This document shows, in pieces, positions 15,947-24,230 of a stretch of DNA of 64,000 bases. How positions within the stretch are numbered: the stretch's first letter is position 1; every line of letters begins with the position of its first letter. The notes under the pieces were generated by a model. It was given only the letters and a program-made list of their open reading frames with translations. It did no database searches and had not been told where the DNA came from. This DNA is from Prado023 sp963706885 (GTDB lineage: Bacteria > Actinomycetota > Actinomycetes > S36-B12 > CAIYMF01): assembly GCA_963706885.1 (NCBI GenBank), contig CAVPNX010000004.1, positions 116,126 through 180,125 on the forward strand, read 5' to 3'. Position numbers and translations under genes: made by a program.

Positions 15947-16483
15947 TCACCGGTCGCGCAGCAGGCAGGTCAGGCGGGCGGTGCACACCGGTGCCCCAGC
16001 CTCGTCGGTGATGCTGATCGCGTAGGACGCGACGGTCCGGCCACGCACCAGTGGGGTGGCCGTGCCGATCACGAAGCCCTCGCGCATGGCCTTGTGGTGG
16101 GTGCAGCTGAGCTCCAGGCCCAGGGCGATCCGGTCCGGTCCGGCGTGCAGCGCGGAGGCGATCGAGCCGATCGACTCGGCCAGGACAGCCGAGGCACCTC
16201 CGTGCAGGAGGCCGTACGCCTGGGTGTTGCCCGCCACCGGCATGCGCGCGACCGTGCGCTGCGCGCCGACCTCGAGCAGCTCGATCCCCATGCGCTCGGC
16301 CAGCGCCCCGAGCCCGAGGTGGCGCAGCACCTCGATGACCGCCAGCTCGGCGGGGTCGGTCGGCAGGATCGGGTCCGGGTAGGCGGGGGCGCGGGTGATC
16401 CTGCGGTCGCGGGCGTGGCAGAGGACGTGACGGTTCTGGAGCCGGGGGGTCGCTGGGGGCAGGGGTGTCGCTGGCCATGCCAC
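15947..16483 (-). CDS. PaaI-type hotdog-fold thioesterase
   Basis: The C-terminal ~120 residues form a hotdog fold with the acyl-CoA thioesterase motif NTQAYGLLHGGASAVLAES, in which the HGG and the acidic residue are conserved. The likely substrate is a CoA thioester, unspecified. The N terminus is uncertain. I place the start at GTG 16483 (178 residues). An ATG five bases downstream, at 16478, is better spaced from a TAGGCT hexamer but lies in a different frame, which encodes a Pro-rich peptide. A downstream GTG giving a shorter enzyme is also possible. It is divergent from polA, with a palindromic element between them. Confidence 0.72.
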   Translation of the reverse strand: MAWPATPLPPATPRLQNRHVLCHARDRRITRAPAYPDPILPTDPAELAVIEVLRHLGLGALAERMGIELLEVGAQRTVARMPVAGNTQAYGLLHGGASAVLAESIGSIASALHAGPDRIALGLELSCTHHKAMREGFVIGTATPLVRGRTVASYAISITDEAGAPVCTARLTCLLRDR

Positions 16484-16527
16484 GAAGCCTAGCCAGTGGC
16501 TTCCGGGTGCTGACGAAGCGTGCCGCT

Positions 16528-16569
16528 GGCGGTCGATTCGGTCGATTGGGACGTCGGAATCGACTGCCA
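16528..16569. repeat. 42-base palindromic element (TCGATTCGGTCGAT family), copy 1
   Basis: The element starts GGCGGTCGATTCGGTCGAT and ends GTCGGAATCGACTGCCA, with inverted ends. It differs from the copy at 27801-27842 at only about eight of 42 positions. Here it lies between the divergent thioesterase and polA genes, just upstream of the polA promoter. Confidence 0.8.
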
Positions 16570-16582
16570 GCACCGGTGTGCC

Positions 16583-16605
16583 GTGTCGGCCGGCGACCGT
16601 AGGAT
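16583..16605 (+). promoter_or_regulatory. RecA-independent DNA-damage-type promoter of polA
   Basis: GTGTCGGCC, then eight bases, then TAGGAT matches the actinobacterial RecA_NDp pattern (TTGTCRGTG-N8-TAGNNT). The hexamer ends exactly six bases before the GTG start, the same as in uvrA. The pattern would place polA under PafBC-type damage control. Confidence 0.6.
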
Positions 16606-16611
16606 CAGCCG

Positions 16612-19315
16612 GTGACCACCGCGACCTCCTCCCGCCCGCGCCTGCTGCTCCTCGACGGGCACTCGTTGGCCTACCGCGCCTTCTACGCGCTGCCGGTGGA
16701 GAACTTCTCGACGACCACCGGCCAGCCCACGAACGCCGTGTACGGGTTCACCTCCATGCTGATCAACACCCTGCGCGACGAGGCGCCCACGCACATCGCG
16801 GTTGCCTTCGACGTGTCGCGACACACCTTCCGCACCGAGCGCTTCCCGGAGTACAAGGCCAACCGGGCCACCTCACCCGAGCCGTTCCGCGGCCAGGTGG
16901 AGCTCATCCAGGACGTGCTGGCGGCCCTGCGGATCCCGGCGATCCAGGTGGACGGGTACGAGGCCGACGACATCATCGCCACCTTGGCCACGCAGGCCGG
17001 CGCTGAGGGGTTCGAGACGCTGATCATCACCGGCGACCGGGATGCGTTCCAGCTCGTCGACGAGGACACCACCGTGCTCTACCCGCGCAAGGGGGTCTCG
17101 GACCTGGCCCGGATGACCCCGGAGGCCGTGCTGGCGAAGTACGGCCTCACCCCGGCGCAGTACCCGGACTTCGCCGCCCTGCGCGGCGACCCGAGCGACA
17201 ACCTGCCCTCGGTGCCCAGCGTGGGGGAGAAGACCGCCACGAAGTGGATCAGCACCTACGGCAGCCTCGGGGAGCTGATCCGCCACGCCGACGAGGTGAG
17301 CGGCAAGGTCGGGGAGGCGCTGCGGGCGCACATCGGTCAGATCGAGACAAACCGGGCCCTGACCGAGCTGGTCAGCGACGTGCCGCTGCCGGTGGCCCTC
17401 GCGGACACCGAGCGCCAGCAGTTCGACCGCACCGAGGTGCACGAGGTGTTCGACGCCCTGCAGTTCCGGGTGCTGCGCGAGCGACTGTTCGACACGTTCC
17501 CCGGTGATGCGGGCACCGCGAGCGGTCCGCAGTCGGTGGGCGCGGGGGGAGTCGCCCAGCCGGCGGTGCGGATCGCCGGAGCGGGGGACGTGGCCACGTG
17601 GCTGGCAGCTGCCGGGTCGCCGGTGGCCGTGTCCGTCCGCGGGTCGTGGGGCTCCGGGACCGGAGCCGTCTCGGCGCTCGGCCTGGCCGCCGCGCAGGGC
17701 GACACCCTGGTGGTCGACGTCGACGGCCTCGGGGCCACCGACGCCGACGCCCTCGCGGCGTGGTTCGCCGACGGGTCGGTGGGCAAGGTCCTGCACGACG
17801 CCAACGGGCCGATGCTCGCCCTGCGCGCCCACGGCTGGCCGCTCACCGGGCTGGCGGGCGACACCGCCCTGGCGGCCTACGTCGTGCTCCCCGGCCAGCG
17901 CAGCTTCGACCTCGCCGACCTCGTCCCGCGGTTCCTGCACCGCGACCTGCCCACCCCGACCGCCGCCCAGGACCAGCTCAGCCTGGACGGCATCGTGGAG
18001 ACCGAGGCCCTGGAGCAGGTGGGCATCTACGCCCGGGCGACCCTGGACCTGCACGAGGTCCTGCTCAGCGAGGTCGCCCTGCGCGGCGGGGCTGCCCTGC
18101 TGGCCGACGTCGAGCTGCCGCTGGTGAGCCTCCTGGTCGACCTCGAGGCCACCGGGATCGCCGTGGACCTCGACCTGCTCACCGAGCTCGAGGCGCAGTT
18201 CGCCGGTGAGGTCGCGGCCGCGCAGGACGACGCGCATGACATCGTCGGCCGGGAGTTCAACCTCGGCTCGCCCAAGCAGCTGCAGGAGGTGCTCTTCGAC
18301 GAGCTGGGCCTGCCGAAGACCAAGCGGATCAAGACCGGCTACACCACCGATGCCGACGCCCTGAACAACCTGTACGCGACCACCGCGCACCCGGTCCTCG
18401 AGGCGCTGCTCCGGTTCCGCGACGCCTCGCGGCTGCGCCAGACCGTGGCCGGGCTCATCCCGCTGGCCGACGCCGAGCAGCCGCGTGCACACCACGTTCA
18501 ACCAGATCGTGGCGGCCACGGGCCGGCTGTCCAGCACGGAGCCGAACCTGCAGAACATCCCCGTGCGCACCCCCGCCGGACGCCGGATCCGTGAGGCGTT
18601 CGTGGTCGGTCGGGGCTACGAGTCGTTGATGACCGCCGACTACTCGCAGATCGAGATGCGGATCATGGCCCACCTGTGCGGCGACGCGGGGTTGATCGAG
18701 GCGTTCGCGACCGGCGAGGACCTGCACACGACCGTGGCGTCACGCGTGTTCGGCGTCCCGCCGCAGGACGTCGACGCCGAGATGCGCCGCAAGATCAAGG
18801 CGATGTCCTACGGCTTGGCCTACGGGCTGAGCGCGTTCGGCCTGGCCCAGCAGCTCGGGATCGACCCGGGGGAGGCCCGGCGGCTCATGGACGAGTACTT
18901 CGAGCGCTTCGGCGGTGTGCGCGACTACCTGGCCAGCGTCGTGGAGCAGGCCCGCCTGACCGGCTACACCGAGACCCTGATGGGTCGACGGCGCTACCTG
19001 CCGGACCTGACCAGTGACAACCGCCAGCGCCGGGAGATGGCCGAGCGGATGGCCCTCAACGCCCCCATCCAGGGTTCGGCGGCCGACATCATCAAGGTCG
19101 CGATGCTGCGCGCTGACGCTGCCCTGCGAGCGGCCGGCCTGCGGTCGCGGCTGCTGCTGCAGGTGCACGACGAGCTCGTCCTGGAGGTCGCGCCGGGGGA
19201 GGCCGACGTCGTCGCCGACCTGGTCCGCGCGGCCATGTCGGGTGCGGTGGACCTGGCGGTGCCCCTCGACGTGTCGATCGGCATCGGGTCGTCCTGGCAG
19301 GCCGCAGCGCATTAG
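16612..19315 (+). CDS. polA: DNA polymerase I, interrupted by a single-base frameshift
   Basis: Pol I fills gaps in repair and replaces Okazaki primers. The first frame (16612-18594) has the 5' nuclease domain (LLLDGHSLAYRAFYALP, YEADDIIATLA, GDRDAFQLV) and a degenerate 3'-5' exonuclease-like domain. It loses frame near 18481, in the thumb. The second frame (from 18482, to 19315) has HTTFNQ, NLQNIPVRTPAGRRIREAF, motif A DYSQIEMRI, motif B RRKIKAMSYGLAYG and motif C VHDEL. Deleting one C at 18481-18482 restores a normal 900-residue enzyme. If the shift is real, the cell would make two fragments, with the polymerase half starting at GTG 18485. Sequencing error is quite possible. The start at GTG 16612 is set by the damage-type promoter six bases upstream. 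Confidence 0.9.
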
Positions 19316-19353
19316 TCGGCTCGGCTTGGCAGGCCGTAGCGCATCAGTCGGTT
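19296..19353. repeat. Imperfect tandem duplication of the polA 3' end
   Basis: TGGCAGGCCGCAGCGCATTA at the polA stop is repeated about 30 bases later as TGGCAGGCCGTAGCGCATCA, each followed by GTCGG. It looks like a local duplication. It leaves polA's stop intact. Confidence 0.7.
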
Positions 19354-19395
19354 ACTGTCGTTTCTGAACGGGTTGCGTGAGGAGGTGGCTGGCGC

Positions 19396-20436
19396 GTGGC
19401 GTTGTCCCTGACCGGGGCGGGGGGCCGCCGACTGACCCGGCTGGCCCTGGCGGTCGGGCTGCTGCTGCTCGTGGCCGCGCCGGTCATGCGGTACTGGGTC
19501 ACCCCGGTGCTCGCCCAGTCGCCGTTGGTTCCTGGGGGCGACGGGTTCCTGACCCACGTCAGCACCGGCACGATCACCACCCTCTTCGACCTGGAGACGG
19601 CTGAGAGCCAGGCGATCGAGCCGATCCCCGTGACGCGCACGGAGTCGACGCGGGGTGACGCGACCGGGGCGCAGGAGGCCGCCGACGCGGGGGCGAACGC
19701 CGCGGTCACCACCACGACCGACGTGACCGAGACCGGCGACGGTCGGCTGATCGCCGACACGGAGTACCGGTTGGCTGCCGACCGGCGAACACAGGCTCTC
19801 GTCGACTGCTGCGACGTCCAGGTCGGCGGGGTGGACGTCGCGATGTCCGGGGCGGGCAGCCCGTTGCGACTGCCGTGGTTCACCCCCGAGCAGACCTACC
19901 CGTACTTCGACGTCACGTTGCTGGCACCGGTGGAGATGACCTTCATCGGGCAGGAGGACGTGGCCGGGATCGCGGCGCTGAAGTTCCAGCAGGCGAGCGC
20001 GCCGACCCCCATCGGCACGGTCTTGGCCCCCGGGCAGCTCGTGGGGTCGCCGCTGGCAACGGTCCCGCTGGTTCGGACCCATGTCGTGAACAGGACGCTG
20101 TGGGTCGACCCCACCACGGGGATCGTCCTGCGCAAGGTCGAGCGGATCCGGGAGGCGCTGCGCGACAGCACGGGCAAGGACATCGTGACGCTCCTGGCGA
20201 TGACGACATCGAGCACGCCGGAGTCGGTCGAGGCGGAGGTTGCCCGTGCCCGCGAGGAGGGGCGCCCGGTGCTGTGGGCGTACACCTACGGTCCGCTCGT
20301 GGCGGTCGGACTTGGGCTGATCCTGCTGGTGGTGGGAGCGGTCGGTGTGATCGTGCGCACCCGGGCCGCCCGGGTGGAGGAGGACTTCCCCGACGAGTTG
20401 GCCACCTTCGAGGACCTGCGCGAGGCCTTCGACTGA
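19396..20436 (+). CDS. DUF3068 family membrane-anchored protein
   Basis: The 346-residue protein has an N-terminal membrane helix (about residues 14-38), a large extracytoplasmic domain and a second helix close to the C terminus (about 296-320), then an acidic tail. The domain matches DUF3068, sometimes annotated as PorA-like; segments such as FTPEQTYPYFDVTLL and LWVDPTTGIVLRKVERI support this. Its function is not known, and I would not call it a porin. GTG 19396 follows a good ribosome-binding site, GAGGAGG. It begins a run of exported proteins that continues to 26.9 kb. Confidence 0.72.
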   Translation: MALSLTGAGGRRLTRLALAVGLLLLVAAPVMRYWVTPVLAQSPLVPGGDGFLTHVSTGTITTLFDLETAESQAIEPIPVTRTESTRGDATGAQEAADAGANAAVTTTTDVTETGDGRLIADTEYRLAADRRTQALVDCCDVQVGGVDVAMSGAGSPLRLPWFTPEQTYPYFDVTLLAPVEMTFIGQEDVAGIAALKFQQASAPTPIGTVLAPGQLVGSPLATVPLVRTHVVNRTLWVDPTTGIVLRKVERIREALRDSTGKDIVTLLAMTTSSTPESVEAEVARAREEGRPVLWAYTYGPLVAVGLGLILLVVGAVGVIVRTRAARVEEDFPDELATFEDLREAFD

Positions 20437-20481
20437 GGACGCACGAGCGGGACCGCTGGTGCGGATGGCGCACACCGCTGG

Positions 20482-20487
20482 GACAAT
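20482..20487 (+). promoter_or_regulatory. -10-like hexamer of the first hydrolase lipoprotein
   Basis: GACAAT ends six bases before the GTG start at 20494, consistent with a leaderless mRNA. Confidence 0.4.
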
Positions 20488-20493
20488 CACCGG

Positions 20494-21933
20494 GTGACTG
20501 GGGACTGGAAGCGGTTGACGGTGGTGGCGGCGACCTGTGCGCTGCTGGTGGGGTGCTCGGGGGACTCGGAGCCGACGGCGGCGGAGCCCGATGCCACGTC
20601 GAGCGCTGCGAGCGCGCTCCCGGAACCCTCGGCGGTGGCCTTCACCGACTGCGGGGAGGCGTGCGAGGGCGAGATCGACGGTGCGGAGTACCGGATCCTG
20701 CTGCCGAAGGAGTGGAACGGCACACTGCTGCTCTACTCCCACGGGTACCGCAGCCCGGTGTCGGTGCCGCCGGACTACTCACCGGTGACGACGCGGGCCG
20801 AGCCATCGCCGGGCTACAGCGACGGCGGGGTCCCGCTGGCCCGCAACCTGCTCAGCAAGGGCTACGCGCTGGCCGGTTCCGGCTGGGCGAGCAACGGGTG
20901 GGCGGTCTCCGACGGCGTGAAGGCCAACACCGACCTGTACGAGTTCTTCGTGGAGGAGGTGGGCACGCCCGAGCGGGTCTACGCCTGGGGCGACAGCCTC
21001 GGTGGGCTGGTCACGATGGAGACGGCGGAGGCGAACCCCGATTGGGTCAGCGGCGCCGCGCCCCTGTGCGGAGTCCACGGTGGGGTCGTGCCCAACTTCG
21101 ACCTGGCCATGGACGTGCAGTACGGGATCCGTGAGCTGATCGATCCGGACTTCCAGGTGACCGGCTACGAGTCGTCCGACGCCGCCAGCCAGCAGTTCGT
21201 GTCCACGGCGCGCAAGGTGCTCGACGCCGCTGCGGACCCCGACCAGCATGCGGACATCCTGGCCCTGGCCCTGCTCGCCGACGCGAAGCTGCAGACACAG
21301 TCGCAGGACGGGAGCACGACCGACAGCCAGGTCCAGGCGGCCGCTGAGGCAGCCCTGATCGCCCTGCGCTTCGGGACGGTCGCCCGCTGGGACATCGAGG
21401 AGCGCTACGACGGCAACATCTCGGACAACACCGACACCGACTACGCGGCGCGCTTCTCCGACGAGGACCGCGCCCTGCTCGACGAGGTCGGTGGCTCCGG
21501 GACCGCTGAGCGGATCATCGCCTCGCTGGAGGACGGTGAGCGGGTGTCCGCCGACAGGGCCGCCGTGCGCGCCGCGCGCAAGGACGGCGGTGAGCCCTCC
21601 GGCACGATCGAGATGCCGACCCTCACCCTGCACACGGCCGCCGACCCGTTGGTGGCGGTGCAGAACCAGAGCCTGCTGCGCGAGGAGTCGGGCTCGACCG
21701 AGGACCTGGTGCAGCTGTTCACCGTGGCCCCGCAGACCTTCCCGGCTGATCCCGGGGCGCCCTACGGGGCCGGGCACTGCAACTTCACCCCCGACTCCCG
21801 CGTGGGGATGATCGACCTGCTCGACGCGTGGGTGCGTGGCGGCCAGGTGCCCGATGAGGCTGCCGTGCGCGAGGCGTTCGGCGAGGACTCCGGGTTCGAC
21901 CCCACGTTCGAGCCCGGCCCGTGGCCGCAGTAG
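20494..21933 (+). CDS. Alpha/beta-hydrolase lipoprotein, paralogue 1
   Basis: This is a 479-residue exported protein with a lipobox (LLVGCSG). The mature part has an alpha/beta-hydrolase layout: the opening segment LPKEWNGTLLLYSHGYR, nucleophile elbow GDSLGG (serine nucleophile), and a catalytic histidine in PYGAGHCNF near the C terminus. A long cap of about 200 residues sits between the elbow and the acid/histidine part. The next gene encodes a close paralogue with the same plan. The substrate is unknown; an esterase or peptidase acting at the cell surface is likely. Confidence 0.75.
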   Translation: MTGDWKRLTVVAATCALLVGCSGDSEPTAAEPDATSSAASALPEPSAVAFTDCGEACEGEIDGAEYRILLPKEWNGTLLLYSHGYRSPVSVPPDYSPVTTRAEPSPGYSDGGVPLARNLLSKGYALAGSGWASNGWAVSDGVKANTDLYEFFVEEVGTPERVYAWGDSLGGLVTMETAEANPDWVSGAAPLCGVHGGVVPNFDLAMDVQYGIRELIDPDFQVTGYESSDAASQQFVSTARKVLDAAADPDQHADILALALLADAKLQTQSQDGSTTDSQVQAAAEAALIALRFGTVARWDIEERYDGNISDNTDTDYAARFSDEDRALLDEVGGSGTAERIIASLEDGERVSADRAAVRAARKDGGEPSGTIEMPTLTLHTAADPLVAVQNQSLLREESGSTEDLVQLFTVAPQTFPADPGAPYGAGHCNFTPDSRVGMIDLLDAWVRGGQVPDEAAVREAFGEDSGFDPTFEPGPWPQ

Positions 21934-21965
21934 CCGACGACGGGGGCCGAACCTCGCCCGTTCGA

Positions 21966-22018
21966 GTGATCCATGTGGGTTGGTGACCCTCTAGCGGTCG
22001 ACAACCCACATGGATCAC
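21966..22018. repeat. Long perfect palindrome between the two hydrolase genes
   Basis: Perfect 17-base arms (21966-21982, GTGATCCATGTGGGTTG; 22002-22018) enclose a 19-base spacer that contains CTAG. It could act as a terminator for the first gene, but there is no T run and its form is closer to the other dispersed palindromes here. Confidence 0.85.
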
Positions 22019-22035
22019 GGGGAGCCTGTGCGAGG

Positions 22036-23553
22036 ATGCCGACCGTGCGTGGTTTGCGGGCGTTCGTTCCCCTCCTCCTGGGTGGCCTTGTGCTGTCCGG
22101 GTGCACGGGCTCGGAGGGCAACGATGGCGCGGACGACGCGCAGGGCTCGGCGCAGGCGTCCGGATCGGGGCTGCCGACCGGCGACCCCACCGACCAGTCG
22201 ACCGACGTGGCGTTCACCGCATGTGGCGCCGGCGGTTTCGCCTGCGCCGGTGAGATCGACGGCACGCCGTACGAGATCCGCCTGCCGGAGAAGTGGAACG
22301 GCTCGCTGCTGGTCTACAGCCACGGGCTGCGGCCGGTCGATCCGGTCGCCGCAGATGGTCCGGCGTTCGAGCCGCTCGCCGAGGCGGCACCCGGGCTCGG
22401 CTCCGGGGTCGATGTCGTAGCCAAGACCCTGGTCGACCAGGGGTACGCGCTGGCCGGTGCCGGGACGCCGGTCGGTGGGTGGGCGATCGACGAGGCGGTG
22501 GAGGCGATCACCACCGTGCGCGAGGCATTCGTCACCAACATCGGGGTGCCCAACCGGATCTACACGTGGGGCCAGTCGCTCGGGGGGCTTGCGGCGCTGA
22601 GGTCGGGGGAGGCCAACGACTGGGTGTCGGGATCGGCGTCCATGTGCGGTCTGCTCGGCGGGCTGAACCCGAACATGGACCTGGCACTCGACGCCGCCGT
22701 GGGCGTCAAGGGCCTGCTGGTGCCCGACCTGGTCCTGACCGGCTACGAATCGCCGGAGCAGGCGCGCAAGGCCTACGACCGTGCGATGCAGGCCGTGACC
22801 GAGGCGGCCGTGGACCCGACCGGCGAGGGCTTGACGGCGCTGCAGGTGATCGCCGCCGTCGCGGAGGTGCCGACCCAGACCCGCACCGTGGAGGGCACGA
22901 CCCTGGACCAGCAGAGGGTGGCGATCGTCGAGAACCTCGGCCGTGTGCTGGCCCGGACGACCCTCGAGCGGTTCCGGGTCGAGCAGGACCTCGGCGGGAA
23001 CCCCAGCACGAACGTGGGTGTCAACTACGGCGCCCGGGTCACCGCTGACGACGCAGCCCTGATCGACGCGATGGCCGGCGCCGAGGGCACGACCCTGGCC
23101 CTCGTGCAACAGATCGCGGCCCTGCCGGCCGTGGAGGCCGATCCCGCCGCGCGCACGGCGGCCGATGCGCAGTACCCGCCGCCGGCCGCGCTGACGAAGC
23201 CCAACGTGACCCTGCACACGGCTGTCGACCCGGTGGCGATCCTGGCCAACGAGACGCTGTACGGCCAGGCCGCCGCGCAGTCGAGCGGCCAGGACATCCG
23301 CTGGCTGAGCATCAACGTCTCCAATCCGCCGTCGCCCTACCCGGCGGACGGAGTGGCCCCGTACGGTGCCGGGCACTGCAGCTTCACAGGCACCTCCCTG
23401 GTGGGTGCTGTGCGGATCCTCGACGACTGGGTGCGGCTCGGACGCTTCCCGACGTGGGCGGGCAACACCATCGCACTGGGGGCCCAGAGCGGCTTCGCGG
23501 GACCCAACGACCTCCCCCCCTGGCCGCCGAGCCCGACGACTGGATCGAACTGA
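22036..23553 (+). CDS. Alpha/beta-hydrolase lipoprotein, paralogue 2
   Basis: The 505-residue protein has a signal peptide and lipobox (LVLSGCTG) followed by an alpha/beta-hydrolase domain with LPEKWNGSLLVYSHGLR, nucleophile elbow GQSLGG and a catalytic histidine in PYGAGHCSF. It is clearly related to the gene just upstream, implying tandem duplication followed by divergence. I chose the ATG at 22036 (MPTVRGLR), which gives a normal signal peptide and has GCGAGG upstream. A longer frame would start inside the palindrome. Expect a surface-anchored hydrolase of unknown substrate. Confidence 0.75.
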   Translation: MPTVRGLRAFVPLLLGGLVLSGCTGSEGNDGADDAQGSAQASGSGLPTGDPTDQSTDVAFTACGAGGFACAGEIDGTPYEIRLPEKWNGSLLVYSHGLRPVDPVAADGPAFEPLAEAAPGLGSGVDVVAKTLVDQGYALAGAGTPVGGWAIDEAVEAITTVREAFVTNIGVPNRIYTWGQSLGGLAALRSGEANDWVSGSASMCGLLGGLNPNMDLALDAAVGVKGLLVPDLVLTGYESPEQARKAYDRAMQAVTEAAVDPTGEGLTALQVIAAVAEVPTQTRTVEGTTLDQQRVAIVENLGRVLARTTLERFRVEQDLGGNPSTNVGVNYGARVTADDAALIDAMAGAEGTTLALVQQIAALPAVEADPAARTAADAQYPPPAALTKPNVTLHTAVDPVAILANETLYGQAAAQSSGQDIRWLSINVSNPPSPYPADGVAPYGAGHCSFTGTSLVGAVRILDDWVRLGRFPTWAGNTIALGAQSGFAGPNDLPPWPPSPTTGSN

Positions 23554-23684
23554 TCCAAATTCACTCGAACGAGACGATCCCCCGAGGGGCATCATGTGTT
23601 TCGTTTTGGTTAACTCACGGTGTGTGACGTGGTTCACCCCCTATCGGGTGATTGCACCCGAGACTGCGTGGCGATGGAGGATCG

Positions 23685-24230
23685 ATGAAGAGGACCCTGT
23701 TCGGAGGACTTGCGCTCGTGCTCGCCGCCGTCCTGGCCGTGTACCTGGGTGATGCCCTGAACCTCGGGCTGCCCAACCCCTTGCTGGGAGTTGCCGTCGG
23801 CGGAGTGCTCGCCCTCGCCCCCGGCGGGCACAAGCTCGGCCGGCTGGCCGGCTTCCTGGTCGGCGTCCTGATCGCGCTGGTCGGGTACGGCATCAACGCC
23901 CAGTTCATGCCCTCAGCCAGCAGCGGCGTGGCGATCACTGCCGCCCTCACCCTGGCCCTGGTGACCGGAGCTGCGGCGGTGTCCTTCGGCCGCATGCCGC
24001 TGTGGTCGGTGCTGTTGGGTGCTGCTGGGTTCGCCGGTGCATACGACTTCATCTACAACGACAATCCGCCCGAGTTCCTGACCACATCGGTGGAGACCCT
24101 CGGCAGGTTCCTGGTCGTGTTCGGCATCGGCTACCTGGCCGCGGCCGTGATCGACCTGTTCTTCCCGGAGGAGTCCGACAAGGCCGAGCCGGCGGCGCAG
24201 GAGCTCGAGACCGTGGGGAGTGAGATCTGA
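23685..24230 (+). CDS. Small polytopic membrane protein, partner of the YhgE-like gene
   Basis: This 181-residue protein is mostly hydrophobic, with about five predicted helices (the first at residues 4-24, the last near 150-168) and a short acidic tail. I recognise no family. It starts at ATG 23685, after GGAGGATCG, and its TGA overlaps the ATG of the next gene, so the two are translationally coupled. The coupling suggests that it works with the large repeat protein, possibly as its membrane partner. The 130 bases upstream are AT-richer than average (GTTTCGTTTTGGTTAAC) and are a likely promoter region. Confidence 0.6.
   Translation: MKRTLFGGLALVLAAVLAVYLGDALNLGLPNPLLGVAVGGVLALAPGGHKLGRLAGFLVGVLIALVGYGINAQFMPSASSGVAITAALTLALVTGAAAVSFGRMPLWSVLLGAAGFAGAYDFIYNDNPPEFLTTSVETLGRFLVVFGIGYLAAAVIDLFFPEESDKAEPAAQELETVGSEI

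Noticed and set aside
16612..18594. polA as a deliberately separate 5' nuclease gene
   Set aside because: The frame continues for over 500 residues past the nuclease domain into polymerase-type sequence and ends in out-of-frame residues, which fits a frameshift and not a designed stand-alone nuclease.
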